NCBI GenBank assembly: GCA_900545265.1 | Contig: UQYI01000010.1 | Span: forward strand, 1-64,000 | From: an uncultured Eubacteriales bacterium | GTDB taxonomy: Bacteria; Bacillota; Clostridia; Christensenellales; CAG-138 | Reading direction: 5' to 3' | Length of the DNA stretch: 64,000 nt | Shown: in pieces, positions 1 to 7,528 of the stretch | Layout: the number at the start of each line of letters is the position of its first letter | Position numbering within the stretch: the first letter of the stretch is position 1 | Made by a program: the position numbers and the translations under genes | The notes under the pieces: generated by a model | What the model saw: the letters and a program-made list of their open reading frames with translations, nothing else | What the model was told of the DNA's origin: nothing | Databases searched by the model: none

Positions 1-36
1 ATGAAATGTGAGTATCCACAATAAAAACTAATAACG

Positions 37-85
37 AAAAGGCCTGATGGTCTGCTTATAATGCGGGCAATCAGGCTTTTTATAG
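37..85 (+). terminator. Intrinsic terminator at window start
   Basis: GCCTGAT (42-48) pairs with ATCAGGC (70-76), preceded by an A-run and followed by a T-run, so it can act in both directions. It would end a plus-strand gene lying outside the window. Confidence 0.6.
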
Positions 86-119
86 TTTGATCTCTGATGA
101 AATGCGAAATCCATGAAAA

Positions 120-136
120 TGTCACAAAATATCTGA
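120..136 (+). repeat. Left 17-bp inverted repeat flanking the integrase
   Basis: TGTCACAAAATATCTGA occurs here and as its exact reverse complement at 1618-1634. Similarity continues imperfectly for about 12 more bases inward. The pair encloses the integrase gene and one copy lies at the edge of an HsdS fragment. Confidence 0.75.
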
Positions 137-206
137 CTTTGCGGCAGGGCAAAAAGCCTTGCTATACCGTACTTTTAGGAGCCATCATACGGCTTTTGAC
201 GGCTTA

Positions 207-1319
207 TCAGCAAGAGGCAAGCAGGCTGGCGGCGTAAATCTGCCGCTCTGATAAACTGTGCCCGTAGAAATCCAGCGTTGTTTTGGCTGACTGATGTCCA
301 AGCAGGGCGCTGATCGTTTGAATATCGATGCCCAGTTCCATCAGACGTGTGGCAAAACTATGACGAAGTGTATGGAAATGCACCCGCGCAAAACCCAATA
401 CCTGCATTTTGCGTTGGAAATGGCGTTGGATCGTGCGCGGCTCTGCCGCATGACCGACCTTTCCGAAAACATACGCATCCGTATTGCCGGCAGCGCGGCA
501 GGCTTTTTGCAACATCACAAACAAAAAGTCCGGTATGGGCAAAATTCGGTGCGAACGCTTTGACTTCGGCGTTCCGATCATCAACACCGTGCGTTTACCG
601 GTGCCATTTTCGAACCTGGCGGTTCTCTGCGCCGTTCTTCGTACCGTAATCGTTCTCTTTTCCCAATCGATATCCGACCATTTGAGCGCGCACACCTCGC
701 CTAAGCGCATACCGGTGTACAGGCTAAGCAAAGTGGGCAAATCATCCTGGTTCAGCGATGCTTTGCGCAGTTTTTCCTGCTCGGAACGGCTCAAAACCCG
801 TTGCTCCATAGCCTCCTGGGGCTGAATTTTTATCCTGCGGCACGGGTTCAGCGAGATGATATCCGTTTCCTGAGCGCAGCGAAGCGCCGCATTCAGCAGT
901 CGGAATATTCCTTTTACGGTACTATAAGCCAATTCGTCAGATTCCAGCTGAGAAATAAATGCGCGAATTACGGAAGACGTCACCTCAGACAGCAAAAAAT
1001 GGCCGAGTTTCGGGATCAAATGCGTTTGAATCTGGCGGAGATATGTCTGATAGGAAGAGTCTTTCACGCTGCCTGACACTTCGCTTTCAAGCCATTGCTG
1101 CAGCCAATCCCGCAGAAGTATTCTGCGGCACTTCAGCATTGTTTCACCTACCGGGAGCCGCTCCGTTTTTTTTCGAAGCAGTTCATTCCGTACTTCCGTA
1201 TATTGATAACCGTAAACATATCCGAATTTGGTCTTTCCTGTCGCAGTTTTTCCTACCACATAACGTCCTTCATAGCGACCGTCTCGGCGCTTGTAGATAT
1301 TCTCTCCGTGTCTGGGCAT
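207..1319 (-). CDS. Tyrosine recombinase / integrase (Tn916 Int type)
   Basis: Site-specific DNA recombinase of 370 aa that would cut and rejoin DNA through a phosphotyrosine. The N-terminus (MPRHGENIYKRRDGRYEGRY) is the AP2-like arm-binding domain of Tn916-type integrases; a SAM-like core-binding domain follows, then the catalytic domain. The catalytic residues are present: Arg205 (TGMRLGE), Lys near 252, His316/Arg319 (HTLRH), His342 (LLGH) and Tyr352 (DFYGH). The start is set by a perfect AAGGAGG eight bases upstream; a longer reading with a Cys-rich 45-residue extension is unlikely. It lies between 17-bp inverted repeats beside an HsdS fragment, a context that fits either an invertible type I specificity locus or the integrase end of a lost element. 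Family assignment is firm; the target is inference. Confidence 0.9.
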   Translation of the reverse strand: MPRHGENIYKRRDGRYEGRYVVGKTATGKTKFGYVYGYQYTEVRNELLRKKTERLPVGETMLKCRRILLRDWLQQWLESEVSGSVKDSSYQTYLRQIQTHLIPKLGHFLLSEVTSSVIRAFISQLESDELAYSTVKGIFRLLNAALRCAQETDIISLNPCRRIKIQPQEAMEQRVLSRSEQEKLRKASLNQDDLPTLLSLYTGMRLGEVCALKWSDIDWEKRTITVRRTAQRTARFENGTGKRTVLMIGTPKSKRSHRILPIPDFLFVMLQKACRAAGNTDAYVFGKVGHAAEPRTIQRHFQRKMQVLGFARVHFHTLRHSFATRLMELGIDIQTISALLGHQSAKTTLDFYGHSLSERQIYAASLLASC

Positions 1320-1617
1320 GTTTTTGACCTCCTTGGTATGACATTCAATTTGTTTACTCATCTTTTGCAAAGCACAGCGTTTTGACGGCAGTTCTGACGG
1401 CTTATAACACAGCCGACAAACTGCAGAAGTTTTGATACGGCAGCAATACGTCACTGGGATTTTTCTGCTTCTCGTGTTACTCTTGCGAGAAAATTACGTG
1501 AAATAGCCTTTTTTGAGGCTCAATTGTGTTGACATGGTAAGGCTTTCCACGCATAATATTGTAATGGATGGTAGGATGTTTCCATGTTTGCCTACTTCAT
1601 CCAACGCCGTCGCAGAA

Positions 1618-1634
1618 TCAGATATTTTGTGACA
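1618..1634 (-). repeat. Right 17-bp inverted repeat flanking the integrase
   Basis: Exact reverse complement of 120-136. Read on the minus strand, both copies keep the same frame (VTKYL) with respect to the HsdS fragment, so inversion would swap the 3' end of that reading frame. Confidence 0.75.
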
Positions 1635-1669
1635 GCAACCGCACTGGCATGCAGTATTCCCCACGGTAC

Positions 1670-1846
1670 CGTCTCTGTCCGCTTAATTCCACTTCCACGG
1701 ACAATTTCGCCCAGGGTCGAACAGCGAACCCATTCCCATGTTTCGGGAATATCAAAAGGGATCTCATCCGCAATTGAGCGCACCTCAGTACCGATTTTCT
1801 CATAAGGAGTATTATCAGAATCAACATCAGAAAATGATGTCGATTT
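1670..1846 (-). pseudogene. Fragment of type I restriction specificity subunit HsdS
   Basis: About 59 codons encode the central conserved segment of HsdS, including IPFDIPETWEWV and LGEIVRGSGIKRTE, the usual entry into a target-recognition domain. The rest of the gene is absent: the segment is cut at one end by a tRNA-tail-like sequence (1857-1880) and runs out into the inverted repeat at the other. No hsdM or hsdR is present. It is a relic, or the variable tail of a specificity locus lying outside the window. Confidence 0.7.
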
Positions 1847-1856
1847 TGTGCACCGA

Positions 1857-1880
1857 GGGGGTTCGAATCCCCACTCTCCT
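1857..1880 (+). other. tRNA 3'-end-like scar, possible attachment site
   Basis: GGGGG-TTCGAAT-CCCCA followed by CTCTCCT looks like the T-arm and acceptor strand of a tRNA-Ser-like gene. No D-arm, anticodon arm or CCA is present, so it is not a working tRNA. Integrative elements often leave such a tail as attL or attR. It abuts the HsdS fragment. Confidence 0.4.
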
Positions 1881-1934
1881 TCGCTTATCGCCAGAAGGCA
1901 GCATCCAATACGCCTTCTGGAATGGAGAAAGAGT

Positions 1935-2357
1935 GTGACCCAGCAGCAAAAAGAGCAGATCTCTAAGCTCCGGGCATCCGGCGCCAGTTTCGGAAAGATT
2001 GCTTCGGCGCTCGGCATGTCCGTTAATACCGTCAAGTCCTACTGCAAGCGTAACCCTGTATCAGCGGCTCCTGTACTTGATCAAACGGCAGCCGTTCATA
2101 CAGACCGTTGCCCACAGTGCAACGCTGTACTCAAGCAGTCGCCCGGGCATCGGCAGAAGCGGTTCTGCTCCCCAATGTGCCGGATGGCATGGTGGTCGGC
2201 ACATCCGGAGCAGATGGTACGCAAGAATCTGTCCCGGGTTGAGTGTCTCCATTGCGGGACAGTGTTCCTTCAGTACGGCAACCGCCCGCGGAAGTTCTGC
2301 TCCCAGAGATGCTATTTTGCCCATCGTTATGGTCAGGGTGGTGATGCGCATGGCTGA
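1935..2357 (+). CDS. HTH / zinc-finger-like regulator of a recombinase element
   Basis: 140 aa, GTG start with GGAG seven bases upstream. Residues 1-40 form a sigma-70-region-4-like helix-turn-helix (ISKLRASGASFGKIASALGM). Two Cys pairs follow in each of two zinc-knuckle-like blocks (CPQC...FCSPMC and CLHCG...FCSQRC). Proteins of this layout commonly open the gene cluster that leads to large serine recombinases in Clostridia mobile elements. The next gene starts inside its 3' end (ATG at 2344, stop at 2355-2357), which implies translational coupling. Role as a regulator of the element is inferred from context. Confidence 0.65.
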   Translation: MTQQQKEQISKLRASGASFGKIASALGMSVNTVKSYCKRNPVSAAPVLDQTAAVHTDRCPQCNAVLKQSPGHRQKRFCSPMCRMAWWSAHPEQMVRKNLSRVECLHCGTVFLQYGNRPRKFCSQRCYFAHRYGQGGDAHG

Positions 2358-2610
2358 GGAAGAGGCTCTCATGTGCTATCAGGCGACGATGCGCATTGCC
2401 CGGCAATGGCTGTGTTCGGGCCTGATTACGGCGGAGGACTACGAGAAATTTGATACAATCGTTGCCGAAAAGTTTGGTGTATCCGCCCGCAGTATCTGGC
2501 GCGATATTAACTTGATAAAGCTGCCCTCTGACGGTAATATGCCACCTACGAAAGGGGGTATCTCAAGTGGAACGCACCATTCAACTGGTTCAGCCGATGA
2601 AGCTGGCTGA
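2344..2610 (+). CDS. SHOCT-like small protein of recombinase element
   Basis: 88 aa. The core MRIARQWLCSGLITAEDYEKFDTIVAEKFGVS resembles the short SHOCT-type proteins (an oligomerisation motif ending in a 'G-I/L-I-T-x-E-E-Y' helix) that sit immediately before serine recombinases in Clostridia mobile elements. It overlaps the gene before by 14 bases and the recombinase fragment after by 44 bases. A slightly later start (2350 or 2371) is possible because no strong Shine-Dalgarno site is seen. Function unknown. Confidence 0.6.
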   Translation: MRMAEEEALMCYQATMRIARQWLCSGLITAEDYEKFDTIVAEKFGVSARSIWRDINLIKLPSDGNMPPTKGGISSGTHHSTGSADEAG

Positions 2611-2761
2611 ACGAAAACTGCTCCGGGTTGCGGCATATGCACGTGTTTCGTGTGACAAGGATGCAATGAAGCATTCACTTGCCGCCCAGATCAGTTACTA
2701 CAACGAATACATCCAGCGCAACCCCGATTGGGTCTTCGCCGGCATCTATGCCGAAATGTAA
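2567..2761 (+). pseudogene. Serine recombinase, N-terminal fragment
   Basis: 64 aa starting at GTG with AAAGGGGG upstream. VAAYARVS followed by SLAAQISYYNEYI and FAGIYAE is the beginning of a large serine recombinase (resolvase domain); the Ser of ARVS is the nucleophile. The family normally runs past 450 aa, but here a stop follows IYAEM just before the conserved catalytic loop. The downstream bases carry no remaining recombinase sequence, so this is a deletion remnant rather than a point nonsense mutation. Confidence 0.75.
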
Positions 2762-2884
2762 ACCCAAGAATTGATACAAAGAAATGCTGTTGTCAGAGCG
2801 GCAGAATGGCTTGAAATCAAGGGCTTTCAGAGATTAGGAACTCTCCGGCAACTCATTCTTTACGCCCGATTGTTGCCGACATCA

Positions 2885-2989
2885 TGACAACAGCGCAGAT
2901 GATTTTGACAACAGCAACGGAGAAAATGACAACACCTCAAGCAATGGTGACAACAGCAGAGAGAAATGTGACAACACCCGCTGATAACA
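2885..2989 (+). repeat. Five TGACAACA repeats at an exact 21-bp period
   Basis: TGACAACA begins at 2885, 2906, 2927, 2948 and 2969, always 21 bases apart (two DNA turns), with AT-rich variable filler. The same octamer forms the -35 side of the promoter at 3123 and appears inverted at 3157-3164. It could be iterons or operators, or a degraded coding region with seven-residue repeats (an open frame 2884-3126 reads through it). Confidence 0.75.
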
Positions 2990-3122
2990 GCAAAATCAGT
3001 TATAAACACGAGACTTTCTACATTTTGTTTAAATTTGCGAATTCTGTTAAAGCCCCAAAAGCCCAAATCAGAAAAAAACGGGGAAAAGCAAAACATTATT
3101 TAAAGTCGCCGAGGGTGACATA

Positions 3123-3164
3123 TTGACAACATAGACGAAATGTGCTATAATAAATTTGTTGTCA
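3123..3164 (+). promoter_or_regulatory. Consensus sigma-A promoter with octamer operator
   Basis: TTGACA (3123-3128), 17-bp spacer, TATAAT (3146-3151). TGACAACA (3124-3131) overlaps the -35 box and its exact inverse TGTTGTCA (3157-3164) covers the expected start of transcription. A dimeric repressor, most simply the XRE protein encoded next, could bind both. Confidence 0.8.
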
Positions 3165-3254
3165 TTCAAGATAAAATTTGCGGTCTTTTGCTGAACGATA
3201 ATTAAACAAACTTAAGTAAAAGGAGCAAATTATTCTTTAGAAAGGGGATTAGAA

Positions 3255-3527
3255 GTGGAGTTTAACAATAGTAAGAGAATGGAACTGATCAATACAATGG
3301 TAACAGAGTTGCCTGTGCTGCGTGCAAGGATAGGAGCTTCCCAAGCTGATATCTCTGAAAAGATAGGCATTTCAAGGCAAACTTATAATGCAATTGAAAA
3401 TGGTAAGAAAAAATTGAATTGGACTGTTTTTTTAGCATTGTTTGCAGTTTTTAGTAGTGATGAACGAACTCTGAAAATGTTGGATTCCATGGAAGTTTTT
3501 CAGGAGGGCGTTGCAAAGGAAATGTGA
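3255..3527 (+). CDS. XRE-family HTH transcriptional regulator
   Basis: 90 aa, GTG start with AAAGGGG seven bases upstream. An HTH_3 fold spans about residues 18-70 (LRARIGASQADISEKIGISR then NAIENGKKK). There is no extra sensor domain. It lies 46 bp before the rRNA methyltransferase-like gene and behind the octamer promoter, so it probably represses its own operon. Base composition is much more AT-rich than the core, consistent with transfer. Confidence 0.85.
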   Translation: MEFNNSKRMELINTMVTELPVLRARIGASQADISEKIGISRQTYNAIENGKKKLNWTVFLALFAVFSSDERTLKMLDSMEVFQEGVAKEM

Positions 3528-3573
3528 TTGCCTTTTGCAACGAATCTTAGCGTGATTTTTTATTGGAGGTCAT

Positions 3574-4707
3574 ATGTTGAATATGGTTAAGAATGCTTCT
3601 GTTCAAGCCACGGATATATATAAGGATCCATATGGATACACATATTCTGAAATGGTTGGTGTATTGGGAGAAGTTGAGGCGGATAAGTTTTATCGCGAAT
3701 TATACTCCGGTTCCCAAAGTAGTAACAAGTATAAAACGATAACTATCAAGGAAATCTTTCGTGGTCCGGATACTCAGAAATATGCTTTTGAATTGTCAGA
3801 TGGCTATTGCATTGAAACGGTAAGCATTAAAAGAAAAACTGGTACTACTGTATGCGTGAGCACCATGATAGGTTGCCCTGTTGGGTGCATCTTTTGCGCC
3901 TCTGGTGAAAATGGATTTGTCAGAAATCTAACACCATCTGAAATAGTTCAACAAGTAATACTGATAAATGGTAGAGTAAATAGGATTGTATTCATGGGCA
4001 TGGGAGAACCTCTGTTCAATTATGATAACGTGATAAAGTCCATTCATATATTAAGAGACCGCAAAGGACTTGATTTTCCAACAGATGGTATAACAATATC
4101 AACAACGGGACCGCTCCCTCAGATGAAGAAGTTGAGAGAAGAACATTTAAAAATCCAACTTACGTTATCCCTGCATGCCACGAATCAGCATGTAAGGGAC
4201 TATATCATGCCGCATATGAAAGGGTATGATATAAATGAAGTAGTTCAATCAGTACTCTCATATTCAGAAAGACATAATCGTAGCGTTACTATAGCATATT
4301 TGCTTATACCGGGTGTAAATGATCGTGCGAATGATGTAAAACAGTTGGGAAGATGGTTTCGTGACAAAAATGTATTGATTAATCTTTTACAATACAATGA
4401 AACGGATTGTAAAGCAGTTCGAAGACCAAACAAACAGGAACTCGTTGCATTTCGTGATAAGTTAAATAAGGTGGGACTTACTGTGAAAATCAGAGAATCC
4501 CGAGGTGGCAATATAAAAGCCGCATGTGGTCAATTGGTAAGTAGATTAAATAACCGCAATATGAGTGCACCCAAGAAAAAAGGAGCTTCGGAATTGGATA
4601 CAGGTTCGTCGAACAATGCTGGATCTTCGAGTAGATTGAAGCCAAGTAAGAGACGTTATGTAAACAATAAAAGCAAGAATGGAAAAAAGGGTTCATCGCA
4701 TAAATAA
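3574..4707 (+). CDS. Radical SAM methyltransferase, RlmN/Cfr family
   Basis: 377 aa. The radical-SAM cluster motif is C101-PVG-C105-IF-C108. The two Cys used for methyl transfer in RlmN/Cfr are both conserved: Cys94 (seven residues before the cluster) and Cys318 (AACGQL). MGMGEP and the GVNDR loop are also present. RlmN methylates C2 of A2503 of 23S rRNA and several tRNAs; Cfr methylates C8 and gives resistance to peptidyl-transferase antibiotics. The N-terminus (residues 1-60) is unlike the usual RlmN/Cfr start, and a 50-residue Ser/Lys-rich tail follows the last motif. AT-rich and co-transcribed with an XRE regulator, so it is probably an acquired paralogue rather than the housekeeping rlmN. 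C2 versus C8 specificity cannot be told from sequence. Confidence 0.85.
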   Translation: MLNMVKNASVQATDIYKDPYGYTYSEMVGVLGEVEADKFYRELYSGSQSSNKYKTITIKEIFRGPDTQKYAFELSDGYCIETVSIKRKTGTTVCVSTMIGCPVGCIFCASGENGFVRNLTPSEIVQQVILINGRVNRIVFMGMGEPLFNYDNVIKSIHILRDRKGLDFPTDGITISTTGPLPQMKKLREEHLKIQLTLSLHATNQHVRDYIMPHMKGYDINEVVQSVLSYSERHNRSVTIAYLLIPGVNDRANDVKQLGRWFRDKNVLINLLQYNETDCKAVRRPNKQELVAFRDKLNKVGLTVKIRESRGGNIKAACGQLVSRLNNRNMSAPKKKGASELDTGSSNNAGSSSRLKPSKRRYVNNKSKNGKKGSSHK

Positions 4708-4778
4708 GAGCATGTCGGAGTGTGATCTAGTATTTGCGTTCACTGATCTGCATGAACTTCACAAATGGAGGCTCGATT

Positions 4779-4829
4779 ATGAATGAATTTGTTGATATGC
4801 ATGTCCATTCAAAATTCTCAATTGATGGA
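4779..4829 (+). pseudogene. First 17 codons of a PHP-domain phosphatase gene
   Basis: GGAGG (4767-4771) and ATG at 4779 encode MNEFVDMHVHSKFSIDG, the metal-binding opening of PHP/histidinol-phosphatase proteins (HVHS..SIDG). Sequence then switches abruptly to an unrelated gene in another frame. This marks a deletion or insertion end point. Confidence 0.6.
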
Positions 4830-5940
4830 CTGCCCGCTGCTGGTGCTGGACGATACCTTTCACATATTGGCGCATTATAAGACGGACGGTTTTGCCGATC
4901 CGCTGTTTGACAAAGCCGTCCAGCTGGGACAAATCACCTACGAGGCCGGCGCGATTATCAGCAAAAACGCGCGCATTTCCGCCGGTCAGCCGGACTATAT
5001 TGATTTGGCGGGTACGCCGTTTCGTCGGCGCTTCGCTCCGCTGGTCAGCGCCGGCGTACGGCACGGCTATCTCATCTGCGTGGATTTGGACGAGCATCTG
5101 CAGACAGTTTCGGAGGGCGTTTTCCGAACGGTGGAAACCGTGCTGGCCAAGCAGTTGCTGATGGAAGCGGGGCAACAGGAACGACCCTTCGAAACCGCAG
5201 AGGAAATTCTGATGCACCTGCTGGACGGTGGCTTTTCCTCCGCCGCCTATTTCCGTCTGCAGACCGCTGAAACGTACCTGGCCGATTTTCATCCCGAGGC
5301 GTTCGCACTGATCGATCTAATGACGTATCATACTGTGTATACAGGGAAGGACACGCTCAAGGACGAACTGACCTACCGCTTTTACGCCTCGCACCCCTTC
5401 CTTTATAAAGGCGACGTGCTGCTGTTTCTGCATAAGGGCTACAATATTGCCGATTTTGACGCGCTGGTCAGCGAATTCCATCTGAAGGTTGCTATTTCCG
5501 ATCCCATCGGCGCCCTGTTCGATCTGCCTGCGCTCTATCGCCCCGCCCGGGAGGCGCTGGATCTGATGACGGAAACGTCCTTTCACAGCGGCAGCGTGTT
5601 TCAGGTTTCGCAGCTCAAGCCGCTGCTGCTGTTGTCGAGCCTGCAGACCCGCAGCGATCTGGTTTCCGAAAGGATCCGCTTTCTTTCCGTCTGCGATCGG
5701 GAAAAGGGCAGCCAGTACTGTGAAACGCTGTATCATTACCTGTCCTCCGGCCGCTCCTTGAAAGAAACCTGCGCGGCGCTGTTTACGCATCGCAATACCA
5801 TTCTCTATCGCATCCGCAAAATGCGGGACGAATACGGCGTTCCGCTGGACGATCCCTCCGCCCATCTGGAACTGCTGCTGGGCGTGTCGCTGGCGCTGTT
5901 CCGCACAAAGGGCGCGGATTTCTTCCTGAAAAAGGCGTGA
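4783..5940 (+). CDS. PucR/CdaR-type transcriptional regulator, 5' truncated
   Basis: The recognisable protein begins about 16 codons in (CPLLVLDDTFHILAHY). The C-terminus has the PucR/CdaR HTH_30 signature (ETCAALFTHRNTILYRIRKM, then DPSAHLELLLGVSLALF), used by regulators of purine, sugar-acid and amino-acid catabolism. The middle (about 160-290) resembles a GGDEF-like CdaR region. The natural N-terminus is lost: the only ribosome site upstream belongs to the PHP fragment at 4779 in another frame. The first 16 residues are therefore junction sequence and expression is doubtful. GC content jumps here, marking the right edge of the AT-rich island. Confidence 0.75.
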   Translation: MNLLICMSIQNSQLMDCPLLVLDDTFHILAHYKTDGFADPLFDKAVQLGQITYEAGAIISKNARISAGQPDYIDLAGTPFRRRFAPLVSAGVRHGYLICVDLDEHLQTVSEGVFRTVETVLAKQLLMEAGQQERPFETAEEILMHLLDGGFSSAAYFRLQTAETYLADFHPEAFALIDLMTYHTVYTGKDTLKDELTYRFYASHPFLYKGDVLLFLHKGYNIADFDALVSEFHLKVAISDPIGALFDLPALYRPAREALDLMTETSFHSGSVFQVSQLKPLLLLSSLQTRSDLVSERIRFLSVCDREKGSQYCETLYHYLSSGRSLKETCAALFTHRNTILYRIRKMRDEYGVPLDDPSAHLELLLGVSLALFRTKGADFFLKKA

Positions 5941-6054
5941 TACAAAATGCGGGCACCTCGTCTATAAAACGCTGCACCCGCTCCGATAATTTGCACCCGT
6001 TATTGCACCCAGCAGGGTGCATCGTCCCTTGTATCACAGTTCACCAGATTAGCC

Positions 6055-6097
6055 AAAAAACAAACACCCGACACGATGTGTCGGGTGTTTGTTTTTT
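6055..6097. terminator. Bidirectional terminator
   Basis: ACACCCGACA and TGTCGGGTGT pair around a short loop, flanked by AAAAAACAA on one side and TTGTTTTTT on the other. It ends the PucR-type gene. Confidence 0.85.
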
Positions 6098-6123
6098 CAC
6101 AGAGGTACACGATGATGAACCCC

Positions 6124-6440
6124 TCCTTTTTCCGCTCTGCGGAAAAAGGATAGTTTGCGCCGCGCAAAATAAACGCTTCCGGCAAATGCTGTGCGCAAAC
6201 GGGGTTCAGAATCTTCCTGCCCTTGCCAAGAAAAAAGCCATTCGCGTAAGCGGATGGCTTTTTTCAACTAAATCCGTCCTTGCGGACGGGATAAATCCAC
6301 CTTCGGTGGATGAAATCGCTTCGCGATGAAATCCCGCTTCGCGGGGAGAGATCGGACGGATTTAATTTCATCTGAAGCCGCAGGCTGAAGATTTCATCCG
6401 AACGGAGTGAGGATTTCATCGTGTGCAGCACGATTTCATT
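6124..6440 (+). repeat. Array of short hairpins joined by GAAATC/GATTTCAT linkers
   Basis: Gene-free stretch before the four-helix-bundle relic. Successive hairpins: CTTTTTCCG/CGGAAAAAG (6123-6147), AAAAAAGCCAT/ATGGCTTTTTT (6231-6264), CCGTCC/GGACGG, ATCCACC/GGTGGAT, ATCGC/GCGAT, CCCGC/GCGGG. An outer arm AAATCCGTCC (6271-6280) pairs with GGACGGATTT (6354-6363). Linkers GATGAAATC or GATTTCATC recur. I have met similar arrays upstream of four-helix-bundle genes in Firmicutes, so they may form one element. Confidence 0.6.
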
Positions 6441-6487
6441 GACTATTTTGAGATTTTACGATATAATAATCAAAAAAGGTGATAACT

Positions 6488-6835
6488 ATGGCAGAAAACA
6501 AGCTTGCAGATATGTCAACTGAATTTGCGGTCAAAATATTAAATCTAACCGACGGCATCAAAGGACAGACATTATTCTTTAGCCAACCAACTCGAAAGAA
6601 GCGGCACAAGTATCGGCGCAAACATCAGAGAGGCTAAATATGCCCACAGCAAAGCGGATTTTTTGCCAAATTACAGATATCCCTCAAAGAGTGTTATGAA
6701 ACAGAGTATTGGATTGAGATCGCGCAAAAAGCGAATATAATTTCAGAAGAGATTGCGAAAAATGTTCTGCATGATTGCGGTTCTATCCGCAGAATGCTGA
6801 TTGCCTCCATCAACACAGCGAAAGGAGAAAAATAA
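6488..6835 (+). pseudogene. Four-helix-bundle protein (S23/IVP family), frameshifted
   Basis: Three frames are needed to read the family: MAENKLADMSTEFAVKILNL, then LANQLERSGTSIGANIREAK, then ISLKECYETEYWIEIAQKAN, ending at TAA 6833-6835. This is the four-helix-bundle family first seen in 23S rRNA intervening sequences and related to the Avd accessory protein of diversity-generating retroelements. Two frameshifts (near 6563 and in a six-T run near 6664) break it. Its function in free-standing copies is unknown. It overlaps the next start codon. Confidence 0.75.
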
Positions 6836-7038
6836 TGTTTCTTTACTGTTTGGTTATTCCCGGTTCTATGGAAAATGACGGTGCCCACAATGCAACCGAC
6901 GATTGTGCATTATGCAAAGCCTGGTCTAAAAAAGGAGCAATCAAGAAATTCCAAAAGTTGTACTGCAATTTTGATGAGTCAAACGTTTCTCGCGTTAAAT
7001 ATAATAAATATGGGATTGCCATATTAACTGATTATTAA
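6835..7038 (+). CDS. Small protein of unknown function
   Basis: 67 aa, ATG overlapping the stop of the four-helix-bundle relic; AAAGGAG lies eight bases upstream. It contains two Cys near the middle (DDCALC) and a tail KYNKYGIAILTDY. No family recognised. It may be the C-terminal remnant of a longer protein that came with the same element. AT-rich relative to the core. Confidence 0.4.
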   Translation: MFLYCLVIPGSMENDGAHNATDDCALCKAWSKKGAIKKFQKLYCNFDESNVSRVKYNKYGIAILTDY

Positions 7039-7205
7039 ACCATATTACATAGCTTCGTTTGCCGGCATAGTTGGAAAAATCTCTTTTCGAAAAGATTTTC
7101 GCAACTCATCCTCGCCAAGGGATAAGTCTATCCTCTCGGCAAAAGCCACGGACTGTTTTTGTACGATAGCCTTATATGGATCTATTTTGTAGTGGTATCA
7201 CAGCG

Positions 7206-7237
7206 AACAGCCGTCTCGAAAGAGACGGTTGTTTTTT
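7206..7237 (+). terminator. Intrinsic terminator with GAAA loop
   Basis: AACAGCCGTCTC pairs with GAGACGGTTGTT around GAAA, followed by TTTTTT. It closes the 6835 gene. The stretch 7039-7205 otherwise holds only a second hairpin (7076-7099). Confidence 0.8.
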
Positions 7238-7528
7238 ACGGATACGCAGACACAGGAAGAGAGGCTTGAGAGGATCTCTTCTCTGTCGGTTCCGCTTTTT
7301 AACATGGCCGCCCGGAACTGCAGCCACATATTTGGGCATAACGAAAAAGCGCATATGGTGCAATATACTCCTTTGCGCCGTGGCAGGGTACGCATGCTTT
7401 TCAGGTCGGTGCCGGAAAGGGCGTCTTTCCGGGGCGGGCAAACGTTCGATCCCTTCCCAGTGCACAAAAGAAAGGATCCTGCTGCCCCGTCCGGACAGGG
7501 CTGCGGCCGGGGAAAAGGAAAACGGAAA

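Noticed and set aside
1857..1880. Complete tRNA-Ser gene
   Set aside because: Only T-arm and acceptor strand are present; upstream bases cannot form the other arms.
2885..2989. Possible CRISPR array
   Set aside because: The repeat is 8 bp, the period 21 bp, and no cas genes are present.
3218..3240. Leader peptide (ATT-CTT-TAG) before the XRE gene as an antibiotic-sensing attenuator
   Set aside because: Two codons behind an AAAGGAG is too little to distinguish from chance, and no alternative RNA folds are evident.
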